NCBI RefSeq assembly: GCF_026151205.1 | Contig: NC_087079.1 | Location: forward strand, 5,103,230 to 5,167,229 | Source of the DNA: Bolinopsis microptera | Taxonomy: Eukaryota > Ctenophora > Tentaculata > Lobata > Bolinopsidae | Direction: 5' to 3' | Length of the DNA: 64,000 nucleotides | Part shown: piece by piece, positions 9,001 to 19,163 of the stretch | Layout of the letters: every line of letters begins with the position of its first letter | Position numbering within the stretch: position 1 is the stretch's first letter | The notes under the pieces: model-generated | What the model was told of the DNA's origin: nothing | The model's database searches: none | The model's input: the letters and a program-made list of their open reading frames with translations, nothing else | Translations under genes and position numbers: made by a program

Positions 9001-11792
9001 ACCTAGTTACCACTCCCCTGAGTACAACTGGGCTGGGGTTGGGGACCACAGGTATTACTTTAGTTAATACCTTATCGGACCTTATTTGGACGGACATTAC
9101 ATGAACGGACATAATTATGAACGGACATTAATATGAACGCTCGAAGGCATTCAAAACCATCAAAAATCCGAATTTTTTTAAACGTTTTTTTGACGTTTTT
9201 TAAATTTCAGCAAATGATTTTTAAATCCATTTTTTATACAGTAAGTAAAAAAAGCAGTCATTAAGCAGTAAAAATGTTTAAAAATGTGTACCTTACTCGG
9301 GATTATTACGACGGGTTTATTAACGACCGGTTAAAATATGGTTCGGGAAAAATATGGCGAAATTGCTCAAAACCCACCACATTTTCCCGGTCGCCATTTT
9401 ACCGGTGTCCAACCTTTCAATTTTAGATTCAAAAATTTTGTCTCAGATGTAAATTTCCTTATTAGAGATAAGCAAGTTTAGAAATATTCGCATTGCTAAA
9501 ACTTGTGAAACAAGTCGAATTATCAATAATTGTTGAAAGTAGACAGAAATAATGACTCGTGGTTAATCAAACTAGATGGAAAATAATTTTTAACATTTGA
9601 AGCGTAACAACCAGATCGATATTAAGATAAAGGGAGAGCTGTTTAGTCTTCCAATAAGTTGTAATCATCTTCGTTATCTTCATCTGGATCATCCCTTTCA
9701 TCAGTTTTAATTAATTCAAGTTTTAATTTAACTGTTACTTTTACTTTGAGTCCTATTTCATTATGTAGAGATAGTCAATACCTAAGAAATTAAAAATTGG
9801 CCTATTTAAATCAAATTCGACAATAAGGATATATGACAAGAATTGGGCAAAAAGGTGAATTTTTATGCAATTTTAGCCAAATGAAGTCGAAAAACCTACA
9901 ACAAGTGTCCCAATAGTCTTCTTTAGCGAATATAAGACAACGATTAAAATATGAGCACCCATACCCCTTGGGAACCCTAAAAGCTGAGTAGGCGGGTTTA
10001 TTAACGACCGGTGAAAATGTGGTTCGGGAAAAATATGGCGAAATTACCCTAAACCCACCACTTTATCCCGGTCATAATAATCCCGAGTAAGGTACATGAT
10101 CAGTGTCTAATATCACATATCATCTTCATCAAATGGGTTTTCGTGCATGAAATAGCCCATGCTTAAAGCATCAGTGATTTCTAGCTTTATGGAAACCTTT
10201 TTTTATCAAACTACCCCGGTCCTGCATTTCAGTGTTAACTTTTACAAGCCATTATTTCGGCGTGATTAAGTGGTTTTATCTTAGACAACTTAAGGTTAAC
10301 CTTAACATCACGTGGAGCTTTCCTAGCACTGTTCATTACCGCCCCCGAGTAATATGAACTATAACAACGTCGGACGATGTCCTTGGCAACACGATTTACC
10401 GTAATATCTAGAGGCTGGAACAAGTTTGTCATGTTGGCGGGGACTAGTTCATGAACTATGTTGTTGAGGGCCATAATTTCGTTGACTTTTTTCCGCCAAG
10501 TGACCCTTGAAAATATCATATACTAGTAGTAGTAGTAGTAGAGTTTTCTGTGCCTCCAGCAGACCAAGGAGAACCTTTCCGTCGTTAACTTACGGCACAA
10601 TAAAGTTCTCAAAGTTGTCATATTCTGGACAAAAAGTTCGAAATGGAAAAACTTTTGAAAAAATTTCAACGGACTTTAACTTGGACGGACATTAATTGAA
10701 CGGACTTTATTTGAACGGACATTAAGATGAACGCTAGGGCCTCCAGCGTTCAAGTAATGTCCGTCCAAATAAGGTCCGATAAGGTAGTTCCTTTAGTTAT
10801 GATCGGGTTGTGCCTTGTGGTCATAGTTTATTTCATTTTAATGTAAGTTAAATTTTTTTGATAAGTATATCTTTTTGGTCTGGCATATATTAAGTTACTG
10901 CTGACTGCTGAAGTAGGGAGCTTATGTCCAATAATTATTTCAGGTTCTGTCGGAACCCATCCGAGGAAGGGAAGCCATGGTGCTACACCACTAACCTTCT
11001 CTGGAGGTGAGTCTTACCTAGTTACCTAGTTACCTAGTTACCTAGTTACCTAGTTACCTAGTTACCTGGTTACCTAGTTACCTAGTTACCTAGTTACCTA
11101 GTTACCTAGTTACCTAGTTACCTAGTTACCTAGTTACCTAGTTACCTAGTTACCTAGTTACCTAGTTACCTAGTTACCTGGTTACCTAGTTACCTAGTTA
11201 CCTAGTTACCTAGTTACCTAGTTACCTAGTTACCTAGTTACCTAGTTACCTAGTTACCTAGTTACCTAGTTACCTAGTTACCTAGTTACCTGGTTACCTA
11301 GTTACCTAGTTACCTAGTTACCTAGTTACCTAGTTACCTAGTTACCTAGTTACCTAGTTACCTAGTTACCTAGTTACCTAGTTACCTAGTTACCTAGTTA
11401 CCTTCTAGTTACCTAGTTACCTAGTTACCTAGTTACCTAGTTACCTAGTTACCTAGTTACCTAGTTACCTAGTTACCTAGTTACCTAGTTACCTAGTTAC
11501 CTAGTTACCTAGTTACCTATTTACCTAGTTACCTATTTACCTAGTTACCTATTTACCATCCGAGGAAGGGAAGCCATGGTGCTACACCACTAACCTTCTC
11601 TGGAGGTGAGCCAGACCTCTGCGACTTGTAGATAACACCACCATAAAGAGCCACCATTGTAAAACCACCAACATTGAAACTTGAACTGGAACTGAAACTA
11701 CACGAGATCTAATTGACTAATGACATTTCAGGTGGGACTACTGCACTATTGCCAGGTGTAGCCGGGACAGCTTCGACTTTTACCGGTTCTAG
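97..11792 (+). CDS. Secreted EphR-like cysteine-repeat and double-kringle protein, 3' part (5' end outside window)
   Basis: Nine exons can be joined: 97-225, 6696-6801, 7240-7403, 7593-7723, 8091-8259, 8461-8570, 8708-8905, 10944-11006 and 11732-11792 (stop TAG). Together they give 1131 nt, 376 residues, with every intron GT-AG and every phase compatible. The first three exons encode cysteine-rich repeats of the EphR-like/GCC2_GCC3 type (CPKNTYGD, CPQGQ, CPVHQYNSVEGSVQCMKCP). A roughly 80-residue segment that I do not recognise follows. Two kringles follow. Kringle 1 has six Cys and the core HYCQNPDG...KPFCYI; kringle 2 has six Cys with YRG, NNW, PHPHGYH, RNPSEEGKPWCYT and WDYC. The chain ends 11 residues after the last Cys with no membrane segment, which suggests secretion. 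Kringles usually bind proteins or lysine-like ligands; the ligand here is unknown. Each kringle is split by introns at equivalent loops. The N-terminus and signal peptide lie left of the window. Confidence 0.88.
790..2165 (-). pseudogene. Type I membrane PAN/CCP protein, copy A, broken by a 1-nt deletion
   Basis: This is the upstream-in-window paralogue of the gene at 3273-4655. The reading frame starts at ATG 2165-2163 and runs through a signal peptide, the PAN-like region and the middle domain to ...ADELELC, then hits TAG at about 1521-1523. The remaining 240 or so residues (CCP domain, transmembrane helix, basic tail) continue at once in another frame, 1527-790. In the intact copy the junction reads DLC-LDVL (TGT CTA GAT); here it reads TGTTAGAT, so one C is missing. 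Apart from this the two halves stay closely similar to the intact copy and have no other stop, so the break looks recent, or it could be a sequencing error or a polymorphism. If real, the product would be a secreted fragment without the membrane anchor. Confidence 0.75.
3273..4655 (-). CDS. Type I membrane protein with PAN/apple-like, CCP/sushi and TM segments
   Basis: Single open exon, 460 residues from ATG 4655-4653. Residues 1-18 form a signal peptide (MSTALVATFLMKVITVQA). Residues about 50-125 have a PAN/apple-like cysteine pattern, including CWLYCKYNFKC and STCSLF. Residues about 160-260 (CLAKGKSLK, WKPC, LDLCLDVL, AILSTC) vaguely recall a ricin-B type beta-trefoil, but this is uncertain. 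Residues 313-372 fit a CCP/sushi domain: four Cys, HG, GYQVEIQC, DQGYG, TVVCSED. A hydrophobic helix at about 393-416 is followed by RKRRHQKK and a 44-residue tail rich in Ser and Thr. This suggests a cell-surface receptor or adhesion protein. An open frame continues upstream to 4703, but a splice-acceptor-like TTTATTCTTTGCAG lies just before the chosen ATG and is conserved in both copies, so an upstream noncoding or short coding exon may exist. It is nested antisense in an intron of the kringle gene. Confidence 0.75.
   Translation of the reverse strand: MSTALVATFLMKVITVQAWGNIPSDVPLKPDSSPQNASQPANNEKSDVIECFRNDLAKDPDKSHLNTFITTGALQCWLYCKYNFKCHSISFEILSSTCSLFKRDSILSNREVEKGFSVTLEKQCMELSKKIFAGASITDIILLSMSGVGFLIEQALVQITCLAKGKSLKTRPEDDISYCLRWKPCTEGSKWVLKEPERREFIKVEGVDLYQISPADELDLCLDVLVAENGVNMAILSTCRRILHEKEDRQLIFVTNETSRPDLNQYSIYSTTGDEKSFDILFTGTDWTKSYKSLFGLSFREPSFYQQELQLSCSLSQFFTPHGVIRNKENVPFVLPGYQVEIQCDQGYGVKNRNYTSMQTVVCSEDAKPQPCTRIILTKPGRVRNKENGKEDLCHLFLTVGIVSTIIAVMVLVMLLRKRRHQKKAEIEDLGKVGESKTTVVSRLDGVSECTTDLETNTST
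5014..5180 (-). other. Remnant of a third copy of the antisense gene's 5' flank
   Basis: CGCCTCGGATACCATTACTAAC (5024 onward), followed by stretches like CTATAGAAATAATTTGTA and GTCGACGGAATTATC, repeats the order of blocks upstream of both antisense genes (around 2200-2360 and 4685-4850), with more divergence. No coding part follows. It suggests that the array once had at least three units. Confidence 0.5.
5478..5877. repeat. 99-bp minisatellite, 4 copies, GC-rich
   Basis: Four nearly identical 99-bp units (GGGGGTTGCTATGGGGGTTA, then CTTCCCCTGAATAAGGAGGG) lie in the 6.5 kb intron of the kringle gene. Because 99 is a multiple of three and the unit lacks stops, both strands show open frames of about 160 codons; these are not genes. 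The unit is much more GC-rich than its surroundings. Confidence 0.9.
5881..6690. other. Intron sequence, nothing recognised
   Basis: AT-rich intron of the kringle gene with no coding signal or clear repeat that I can support. Confidence 0.6.
6962..7076. repeat. 32-bp tandem repeat, about 3.5 copies
   Basis: CATTACCTTATATGGTAGTG followed by TTACCATGGTAA repeats every 32 bp within the intron between the exons ending at 6801 and starting at 7240. Each unit holds the palindrome TTACCATGGTAA. Confidence 0.85.
8930..9066. repeat. 8-bp satellite (TTACCTAG)n followed by a partial copy of the kringle-2 exon end
   Basis: About 8 units of TTACCTAG start 30 bases after the donor of exon 8708-8905. They run directly into 9006-9066, which repeats the last 46 bases of that exon, its donor and the start of the intron (GTTACCACTC...GGGGACCACAG|GTATTACTTTAGTT). 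The exon itself contains GTTACCAC, which overlaps the satellite motif. The copy has no acceptor, so it should be spliced out. Confidence 0.85.
9291..10092. mobile_element. Nested non-autonomous TIR element, TA-flanked
   Basis: Ends are CCTTACTCGGGATTATTA at 9291 and its inverse at 10092, each next to TA. An 80-bp direct repeat (GGGTTTATTAACGACCGG, TTCGGGAAAAATATGGCG) lies just inside each end (about 9314-9395 and 9994-10075). No coding frame was seen. Like the host element it begins CCTTA and uses a TA target, so it may depend on the same class of transposase. Confidence 0.8.
10235..10519 (-). pseudogene. DDE_1 (pogo/Tigger-like) transposase fragment
   Basis: A 94-residue open frame contains NNIVHELVPANMTNLFQPLD, which matches the conserved block around the third catalytic Asp (QPLD) of pogo-type DDE transposases, followed by ITVNRVAKD and later LKLSKIKPLNH, a usual continuation. 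The N-terminal DNA-binding and first catalytic Asp regions are missing, so the copy is dead. It lies inside the outer element and outside the nested one, so it belongs to the outer element. Confidence 0.7.
11016..11610. repeat. 8-bp satellite (TTACCTAG)n, about 67 units, ending in a partial exon copy
   Basis: TTACCTAG repeats from about 11016 to 11556, immediately after the donor of exon 10944-11006. At 11557-11605 the last 49 of that exon's 63 bases are repeated with the donor (TGGAG|GTGAG) and no acceptor. The arrangement mirrors 8930-9066 in the previous intron. A few units vary (TTACCTGG, TTACCTAT). Confidence 0.9.
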
Positions 11793-12293
11793 CTGCGGGT
11801 TAACAGATCGAGTTTCGACTTCTCAATCAGTTCACAATTAATGATTTACTTGTTTTTACGTTGGTGATTTATTGATGAGTCGTTATTTGTAATCAAGCTG
11901 GTAACAAATCTTTACTTGACTTATTATATTGACTAAAAACTCTATTTCTATAATAATTAGACTAAAGTAATACTAATGCTAATGTTAGTAATATTAATGC
12001 TAGTAGTCAATAACAACATCGTGCTTATTATTGAAAGAAAATTCACTTTACATAAACAAAAGTTAAAATATGTAATGTTACAAATATTATCACTAGTTTA
12101 TCATTTGGGAGGGTGTCTGGTTCCGCCGCTACCGTGTCCATTTAAAAATAAGTACCATATGATCCACCCGCTTGTTATATCCGTAGTGTTTATAGTACCG
12201 CCGTCCTAGTCACCGTTCAGTTCTTATGGGGGTTGGCACCTATATGTAAGACTCTTTTTTAATTCTGGAACTTGACGAATATAATGTATACAG

Positions 12294-12819
12294 CTGTTAC
12301 CTCTTTACGCCAAATCGTCGTACCTCCTTTTAAAAAGAAGAACAGCATCAAAACAGAAAATAAATCCCACCCTCTTCTTCAAAGCAGACTAGGTAAGTGG
12401 GAGAAGCAGGCTAGGTAAGTGGGAGAAGCAGGCTAGGTAAGTGGGAGAAGCAGGCTAGGTAAGTGGGAGAAGCAGGCTAGGTAAGTGGGAGAAGCAGGCT
12501 AGGTAAGTGGGAGAAGCAGGCTTGGTAAGTGGGAGAAGCAGGCTAGGTAAGTGGGAGAAGCAGGCTAGGTAAGTGGGAGAAGCAGGCTAGGTAAGTGGGA
12601 GGGTATAGTGGGATAAATGATAAACCACATCGTCATCCAAAAAGCCGGACCCTAGAGTTGTCTCCTCCTAATGATGGTGCGGCTTCTCGAATACTGCATA
12701 GACCACTACAAGTACATGATACCAGGCCAGCGTTTAAAGTGAGTAAATCACTTATAGATAATACACCAGTTATAACACTGTACAATGTAGTGTGTACAGA
12801 TAAGAGAGCGATCAGGTAA
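12294..12819 (+). CDS. Candidate two-exon gene fragment, function unknown
   Basis: Exon one, 12294-12392, follows TATACAG and ends CTAG|GTAAGTGG. In one frame it reads VTSLRQIVVPPFKKKNSIKT and on to LLQSRL. Exon two could start at 12656 after CCCTAG; the phases agree, giving ELSPPNDGAASRILHRPLQV, then HDTRPAFK. It either ends at a donor GTGAGT at 12739 or runs on to TAA 12817-12819. The residue mix looks coding, but I recognise no domain and found no upstream start. The intron would consist almost only of the 22-bp array. The acceptor of exon two lacks a clear pyrimidine tract. It could be an internal part of a longer gene or chance frames. Confidence 0.35.
12385..12602. repeat. 22-bp minisatellite, about 10 copies, each with a donor-like motif
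   Basis: Units of GCAGGCTAGGTAAGTGGGAG plus AA repeat without interruption. Every unit carries AG|GTAAGT, a near-perfect 5' splice site, and the first one is the proposed donor of exon 12294-12392. Confidence 0.9.
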
Positions 12820-12892
12820 TGAAACTACACAAGCTTTATAAGGCCTAATCGCTGCTTGCCTCTCACAAGTAATCTCTTGCTGCAGTTCTTAT

Positions 12893-13372
12893 ACCTGCTT
12901 TACATCGGGTATCCTCGTAGGGTATCCTTCGTAGTGTATACTTCGTAGTTCGTAGTTTATCCCTCGTAGTGTATCCTTCGTAAATCGTAGTGTATCTTTC
13001 GTAATGTATCTTTCGTAGTGCATCCTTCGTAGTGTATCTTTCGTCGTGTATTCTTCGTAGTGTATCCTTCGTAGTGTATCTTTCGTAGTGTATCCTTCGT
13101 AGGGTATCCTTCGTAGTGTATCCTTCGTAGTGTATCCTTCGTAGTGTATCCTTCGTAATGTATCTTACGTCGTGTATTCTTCGTAGTGTATCCCTCGTAG
13201 TGTATCCTTCGTAGTATATCCTTCGTAGTGTATCCTTCGTAGTATATCCTTCGTAGTGTATCCCTCGTAGAGTATCCTTCGTAGTGTATCCTTCGTAGTG
13301 TATCCTTCGTAGTGTTTCCCTCGTAGTGTATCCCTCGTAGTGTATCCTTCTTAGTGTATCATTTGTTCTGTT
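12893..13372. repeat. 14-bp minisatellite, about 34 copies
   Basis: The unit TCGTAGTGTATCCT repeats with scattered substitutions and one-base slips. The minus strand is open for 178 codons only because of the repeat (14-residue period), so this is not a gene. Confidence 0.9.
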
Positions 13373-13654
13373 TGTTTTTTCATAAGATAATTCGTCCATT
13401 CAGAGATTCGTTCAGGAGTTCAAATCTTTACGAGAATGTAATTAATTCGGAGCAATACTAATGGCAGGCATCCTGGGTGTGTCAAAATCTATAATTCCTT
13501 TTCAAAACGTCACGAAAATAAGTCATAAATTAAACAACGTATTATCATAGATTTACATGGCATGCTAAGAAACATGCTAAGAAATTACTGCAGACAAATA
13601 AATTTGACTTTAATTCTGAAGCAGCAGTAGTGCTGGTCAGAGCGATGAAATTAA

Positions 13655-16600
13655 ACAGTGTCGTTTGACTTTGTATTGGGTCCTGATTTGTGTTGAACTA
13701 AAACAGTGCAGTTTGGATTGGGTCCTGATTTGTGTTGAACTAAAACAGTGCAGCTTGGATTGGGTCCTGATTTGTGTTGAACTAAAACAGTGCAGTTTGG
13801 ATTGGGTCCTGATTTGTGTTGAACTAAAACAGTGCAGTTTGGATTGGGTCCTGATTTGTGTTAAACTAAAACAGTGCAGCTTGGATTGGGTCCTGATTTG
13901 TGTTGAACTAAAACAGTGCAGCTTGGATTGGGTCCTGATTTGTGTTGAATTAAAACAGTGCAGCTTGGATTGGGTCCTGATTTGTGTTGCACTAAAACAG
14001 TACAGTTTGTACTCGATCCTGATTTGTGTTAAACTAAAACAGTGCAGTTTCGATTGGGTCCTGATTTGTGTTAAACTAAAACAGTGCAGCTTGGATTGGG
14101 TCCTGATTTGTGTTGAACTAAAACAGTGCAGCTTGGATTGGGTCCTGATTTGTGTTAAACTAAAACAGTGCAGCTTGGATTGGGTCCTGATTTGTGTTAA
14201 ACTAAAACAGTGCAGCTTGTATTGGGTCCTGATTTGTGTTAAACTAAAACAGTGCAGCTTGGATTGGGTCCTGATTTGTGTTGCACTAAAACAGTGCAGC
14301 TTGGATTGGGTCCTGATTTGTGTTGAACTAAAAGTGCAGCTTGTATTGGGTCCTGATTTGTGTTGCACTAAAACAGTGCAGCTTGGATTGGGTCCTGATT
14401 TGTGTTGCACTAAAACAGTGCAGCTTGGATTGGGTCCTGATTTGTGTCGAACTAAAACAGTGCAGCTTGGATTGGGTCCTGATTTGTGTTGCACTAAAAC
14501 AGTGCAGCTTGGATTGGGTCCTGATTTGTGTTAAACTAAAACAGTGCAGCTTGTATTGGGTCCTGATTTGTGTTGAACTAAAACAGTGCAGCTTGTATTG
14601 GGTCCTGATTTGTGTTGAACTAAAACAGTGCAGCTTGTATTGGGTCCTGATTTGTGTTGAACTAAAACAGTGCAGCTTGTATTGGGTCCTGATTTGTGTT
14701 GAACTAAAACAGTGCAGCTTGTATTGGGTCCTGATTTGTGTTGAACTAAAACAGTGCAGCTTGTATTGGGTCCTGATTTGTGTTGAACTAAAACAGTACA
14801 GTTTGGATTGGGTCCTGATTTGTGTTGAACTAAAACAGTGCAGCTTGGATTGGGTCCTGATTTGTGTTTAACTAAAACAGTGCAGTTTGGATTGGGTCCT
14901 GATTTGTGTTGAACTAAAACAGTGCAGTTTGGATTGGGTCCTGATTTGTGTTGAACTAAAACAGTGCAGTTTGGATTGGGTCCTGATTTGTGTTAAACTA
15001 AAACAGTGCAGCTTGGATTGGGTCCTGATTTGTGTTGAACTAAAACAGTGCAGCTTGGATTGGGTCCTGATTTGTGTTGAATTAAAACAGTGCAGCTTGG
15101 ATTGGGTCCTGATTTGTGTTGCACTAAAACAGTACAGTTTGTACTCGATCCTGATTTGTGTTAAACTAAAACAGTGCAGTTTGGATTGGGTCCTGATTTG
15201 TGTTAAACTAAAACAGTGCAGCTTGGATTGGGTCCTGATTTGTGTTGAACTAAAACAGTGCAGCTTGGATTCGGTCCTGATTTGTGTTAAACTAAAACAG
15301 TGCAGCTTGGATTGGGTCCTGATTTGTGTTAAACTAAAACAGTGCAGCTTGTATTGGGTCCTGATTTGTGTTAAACTAAAACAGTGCAGCTTGGATTGGG
15401 TCCAGATTTGTGTTGCACTAAAACAGTGCAGCTTGGATTGGGTCCTGATTTGTGTTGAACTAAAAGTGCAGCTTGTATTGGGTCCTGATTTGTGTTGCAC
15501 TAAAACAGTGCAGCTTGGATTGGGTCCTGATTTGTGTTGAACTAAAACAGTGCAGCTTGTATTGGGTCCTGATTTGTGTTGAACTAAAACAGTGCAGCTT
15601 GTATTGGGTCCTGATTTGTGTTGAACTAAAACAGTGCAGCTTGTATTGGGTCCTGATTTGTGTTGAACTAAAACAGTGCAGCTTGTATTGGGTCCTGATT
15701 TGTGTTGAACTAAAACAGTGCAGCTTGTATTGGGTCCTGATTTGTGTTGAACTAAAACAGTACAGTTTGGATTGGGTCCTGATTTGTGTTGAACTAAAAC
15801 AGTGCAGCTTGGATTGGGTCCTGATTTGTGTTTAACTAAAACAGTGCAGTTTGGATTGGGTCCTGATTTGTGTTGAACTAAAACAGTGCAGTTTGCATTG
15901 GGTCCTGATTTGTGTTGAACTAAAACAGTGCAGCTTGGATTGGGTCCTGATTTGTGTTGAACTAAAACAGTGCAGCTCGGATTGGGTCCTGATTTGTGTT
16001 GAACTAAAACAGTGCAGCTTGGATTGGGTCCTGATTTGTGTTGAACTAAAACAGTGTCGTTTGTATTGGGTTCTGATTTGTGTTGAACTAAAACAGTGCA
16101 GCTTGGATTGGGTCCTGATTTGTGTTGAACTATAACAGTGCAGCTTGGATTGGGTCCTGATTTGTGTTGAACTAAAACAGTGCAGTTTGGATTGGGTCCT
16201 GATTTGTGTTGAACTAAAACAGTGCAGCTTGGATTGGGTCCTGATTTGTGTTGAACTAAAAGTGCAGCTTGTATTGGGTCCTGATTTGTGTTGCACTAAA
16301 ACAGTGCAGCTTGGATTGGGTCCTGATTTGTGTTGCACTAAAACAGTGCAGCTTGGATTGGGTCCTGATTTGTGTCGAACTAAAACAGTGCAGCTTGGAT
16401 TGGGTCCTGATTTGTGTTGCACTAAAACAGTGCAGCTTGGATTGGGTCCTGATTTGTGTTAAACTAAAACAGTGCAGCTTGTATTGGGTCCTGATTTGTG
16501 TTAAACTAAAACAGTGCAGCTTGTATTGGGTCCTGATTTGTGTTGAACTAAAACAGTGCAGCTTGTATTGGGTCCTGATTTGTGTTGAACTAAAACAGTG

Positions 16601-19163
16601 TCGTTTGTATTGGGTCCTGATTTGTGTTGAACTAAAATAGTGCAGCATGTATTGGGTCCTGATTTGTGTTGAACTAAAACAGTGCAGCTTGGATTGGGTC
16701 CTGATTTGTGTTGCACTAAAACAGTGCAGCTTGGATTGGGTCCTGATTTGTGTTAAACTAAAACAGTGCAGCTTGTATTGGGTCCTGATTTGTGTTGAAC
16801 TAAAACAGTGCAGCTTGTATTGGGTCCTGATTTGTGTTGAACTAAAACAGTGCAGCTTGTATTGGGTCCTGATTTGTGTTGAACTAAAACAGTGCAGCTT
16901 GTATTGGGTCCTGATTTGTGTTGAACTAAAACAGTGCAGCTTGTATTGGGTCCTGATTTGTGTTGAACTAAAACAGTGCAGCTTGTATTGGGTCCTGATT
17001 TGTGTTGAACTAAAACAGTACAGTTTGGATTGGGTCCTGATTTGTGTTGAACTAAAACAGTGCAGCTTGGATTGGGTCCTGATTTGTGTTTAACTAAAAC
17101 AGTGCAGTTTGGATTGGGTCCTGATTTGTGTTGAACTAAAACAGTGCAGTTTGCATTGGGTCCTGATTTGTGTTGAACTAAAACAGTGCAGCTTGGATTG
17201 GGTCCTGATTTGTGTTGAACTAAAACAGTGCAGCTCGGATTGGGTCCTGATTTGTGTTGAACTAAAACAGTGCAGCTTGGATTGGGTCCTGATTTGTGTT
17301 GAACTAAAACAGTGTCGTTTGTATTGGGTTCTGATTTGTGTTGAACTAAAACAGTGCAGCTTGGATTGGGTCCTGATTTGTGTTGAACTAAAACAGTGCA
17401 GCTTGGATTGGGTCCTGATTTGTGTTGAACTAAAACAGTGCAGTTTGGATTGGGTCCTGATTTGTGTTGAACTAAAACAGTGCAGCTTGGATTGGGTCCT
17501 GATTTGTGTTGAACTAAAAGTGCAGCTTGTATTGGGTCCTGATTTGTGTTGCACTAAAACAGTGCAGCTTGGATTGGGTCCTGATTTGTGTTGCACTAAA
17601 ACAGTGCAGCTTGGATTGGGTCCTGATTTGTGTCGAACTAAAACAGTGCAGCTTGGATTGGGTCCTGATTTGTGTTGCACTAAAACAGTGCAGCTTGGAT
17701 TGGGTCCTGATTTGTGTTGCACTAAAACAGTGCAGCTTGGATTGGGTCCTGATTTGTGTCGAACTAAAACAGTGCAGCTTGGATTGGGTCCTGATTTGTG
17801 TTGCACTAAAACAGTGCAGCTTGGATTGGGTCCTGATTTGTGTTAAACTAAAACAGTGCAGCTTGTATTGGGTCCTGATTTGTGTTAAACTAAAACAGTG
17901 CAGCTTGTATTGGGTCCTGATTTGTGTTGAACTAAAACAGTGCAGCTTGTATTGGGTCCTGATTTGTGTTGAACTAAAACAGTGTCGTTTGTATTGGGTC
18001 CTGATTTGTGTTGAACTAAAACAGTGCAGCATGTATTGGGTCCTGATTTGTGTTGAACTAAAACAGTGCAGCTTGTATTGGGTCCTGATTTGTGTTGAAC
18101 TAAAACAGTGCAGCTTGGATTGGGTCCTGATTTGTGTTGAACTAAAACAGTGCAGCTTGTATTGGGTCCTGATTTGTGTTGAACTAAAACAGTGCAGTTT
18201 GTATTGGGTCCTGATTTGTGTTGAACTAAAACAGTGCAGCTTGTATTGGGTCCTGATTTGTGTTGAACTAAAACAGTGCAGCTTGTATTGGGTCCTGATT
18301 TGTGTTGAACTAAAACAGTGCAGCTTGTATTGGGTCCTGATTTGTGTTGAACTAAAACAGTGCAGCTTGTATTGGGTCCTGATTTGTGTTGAACTAAAAC
18401 AGTGCAGCTTGTATTGGGTCCTGATTTGTGTTAAACTAAAACAGCGCAGCTTGCATTGGGTCCTGATTTGTGTTGAACTAAAACAGTGCAGTTTGTATTG
18501 GGTCCTGATTTGTGTTGAACTAAAACAGTGCAGCTTGTATTGGGTCCTGATTTGTGTTGAACTAAAACAGTACAGTTTGGATTGGGTCCTGATTTGTGTT
18601 GAACTAAAACAGTGCAGCTTGGATTGGGTCCTGATTTGTGTTTAACTAAAACAGTGCAGTTTGGATTGGGTCCTGATTTGTGTTGAACTAAAACAGTGCA
18701 GTTTGGATTGGGTCCTGATTTGTGTTGAACTAAAACAGTGCAGCTTGTATTGGGTCCTGATTTGTGTTGAACTAAAACAGTACAGTTTGGATTAAGTCCT
18801 GATTTGTGTTGAACTAAAACAGTGCAGCTTGTATTGGGTCCTGATTTGTGTTGAACTAAAACAGTGCAGCTTGCATTGGGTCCTGATTTGTGTTGAACTA
18901 AAACAGTGCAGCTTGGATTGGGTCCTGATTTGTGTTGAACTAAAACAGTGCAGCTCGGATTGGGTCCTGATTTGTGTTGAACTAAAACAGTGCAGCTTGG
19001 ATTGGGTCCTGATTTGTGTTGAACTAAAACAGTGTCGTTTGTATTGGGTTCTGATTTGTGTTGAACTAAAACAGTGCAGCTTGGATTGGGTCCTGATTTG
19101 TGTTGAACTAAAACAGTGCAGCTTGGATTGGGTCCTGATTTGTGTTGAACTAAAACAGTGTCA
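13655..19163. repeat. 42-bp satellite array, about 131 copies, with higher-order repeats
   Basis: The unit (TTGGATTGGGTCCTGATTTG, then TGTTGAACTAAAACAGTGCA, then GC) fills 5.5 kb. Variants mark larger duplicated blocks: a shortened unit (AAAAGTGCAG) at about 14331, 15462, 16258 and 17517; TGTTTAACTA at about 14868, 15829, 17088 and 18640; GTGTCGTTTG at about 16052, 17311 and 19031. Several markers recur at 1259 bp. The period is a multiple of three and lacks stops in several frames, so open frames of up to 372 codons appear on both strands; I regard them as spurious. Confidence 0.95.

Larger units (their letters stand above)
9070..10784. mobile_element. Pogo/Tc1-like DNA transposon remnant with TA target-site duplication
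   Basis: Terminal inverted repeats begin CCTTATCGGACCTTATTTGG at 9070; the reverse complement of the right end at 10784 is the same for 31 bases and about 38 bases with one mismatch. TA flanks both ends (9068-9069, 10785-10786). A transposase fragment lies inside on the minus strand, and a second element is inserted at 9291-10092. The element sits in the intron that splits kringle 2, between exons 8708-8905 and 10944-11006. Repeated GAACGGACATTA blocks occur just inside both ends. Confidence 0.85.

Noticed and set aside
9006..9051. Second copy of the kringle-2 exon end as a real exon
   Set aside because: No acceptor precedes it, and reading from the first copy hits stops.
12863..13399. 178-codon minus-strand frame
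   Set aside because: Entirely the 14-bp repeat read through.
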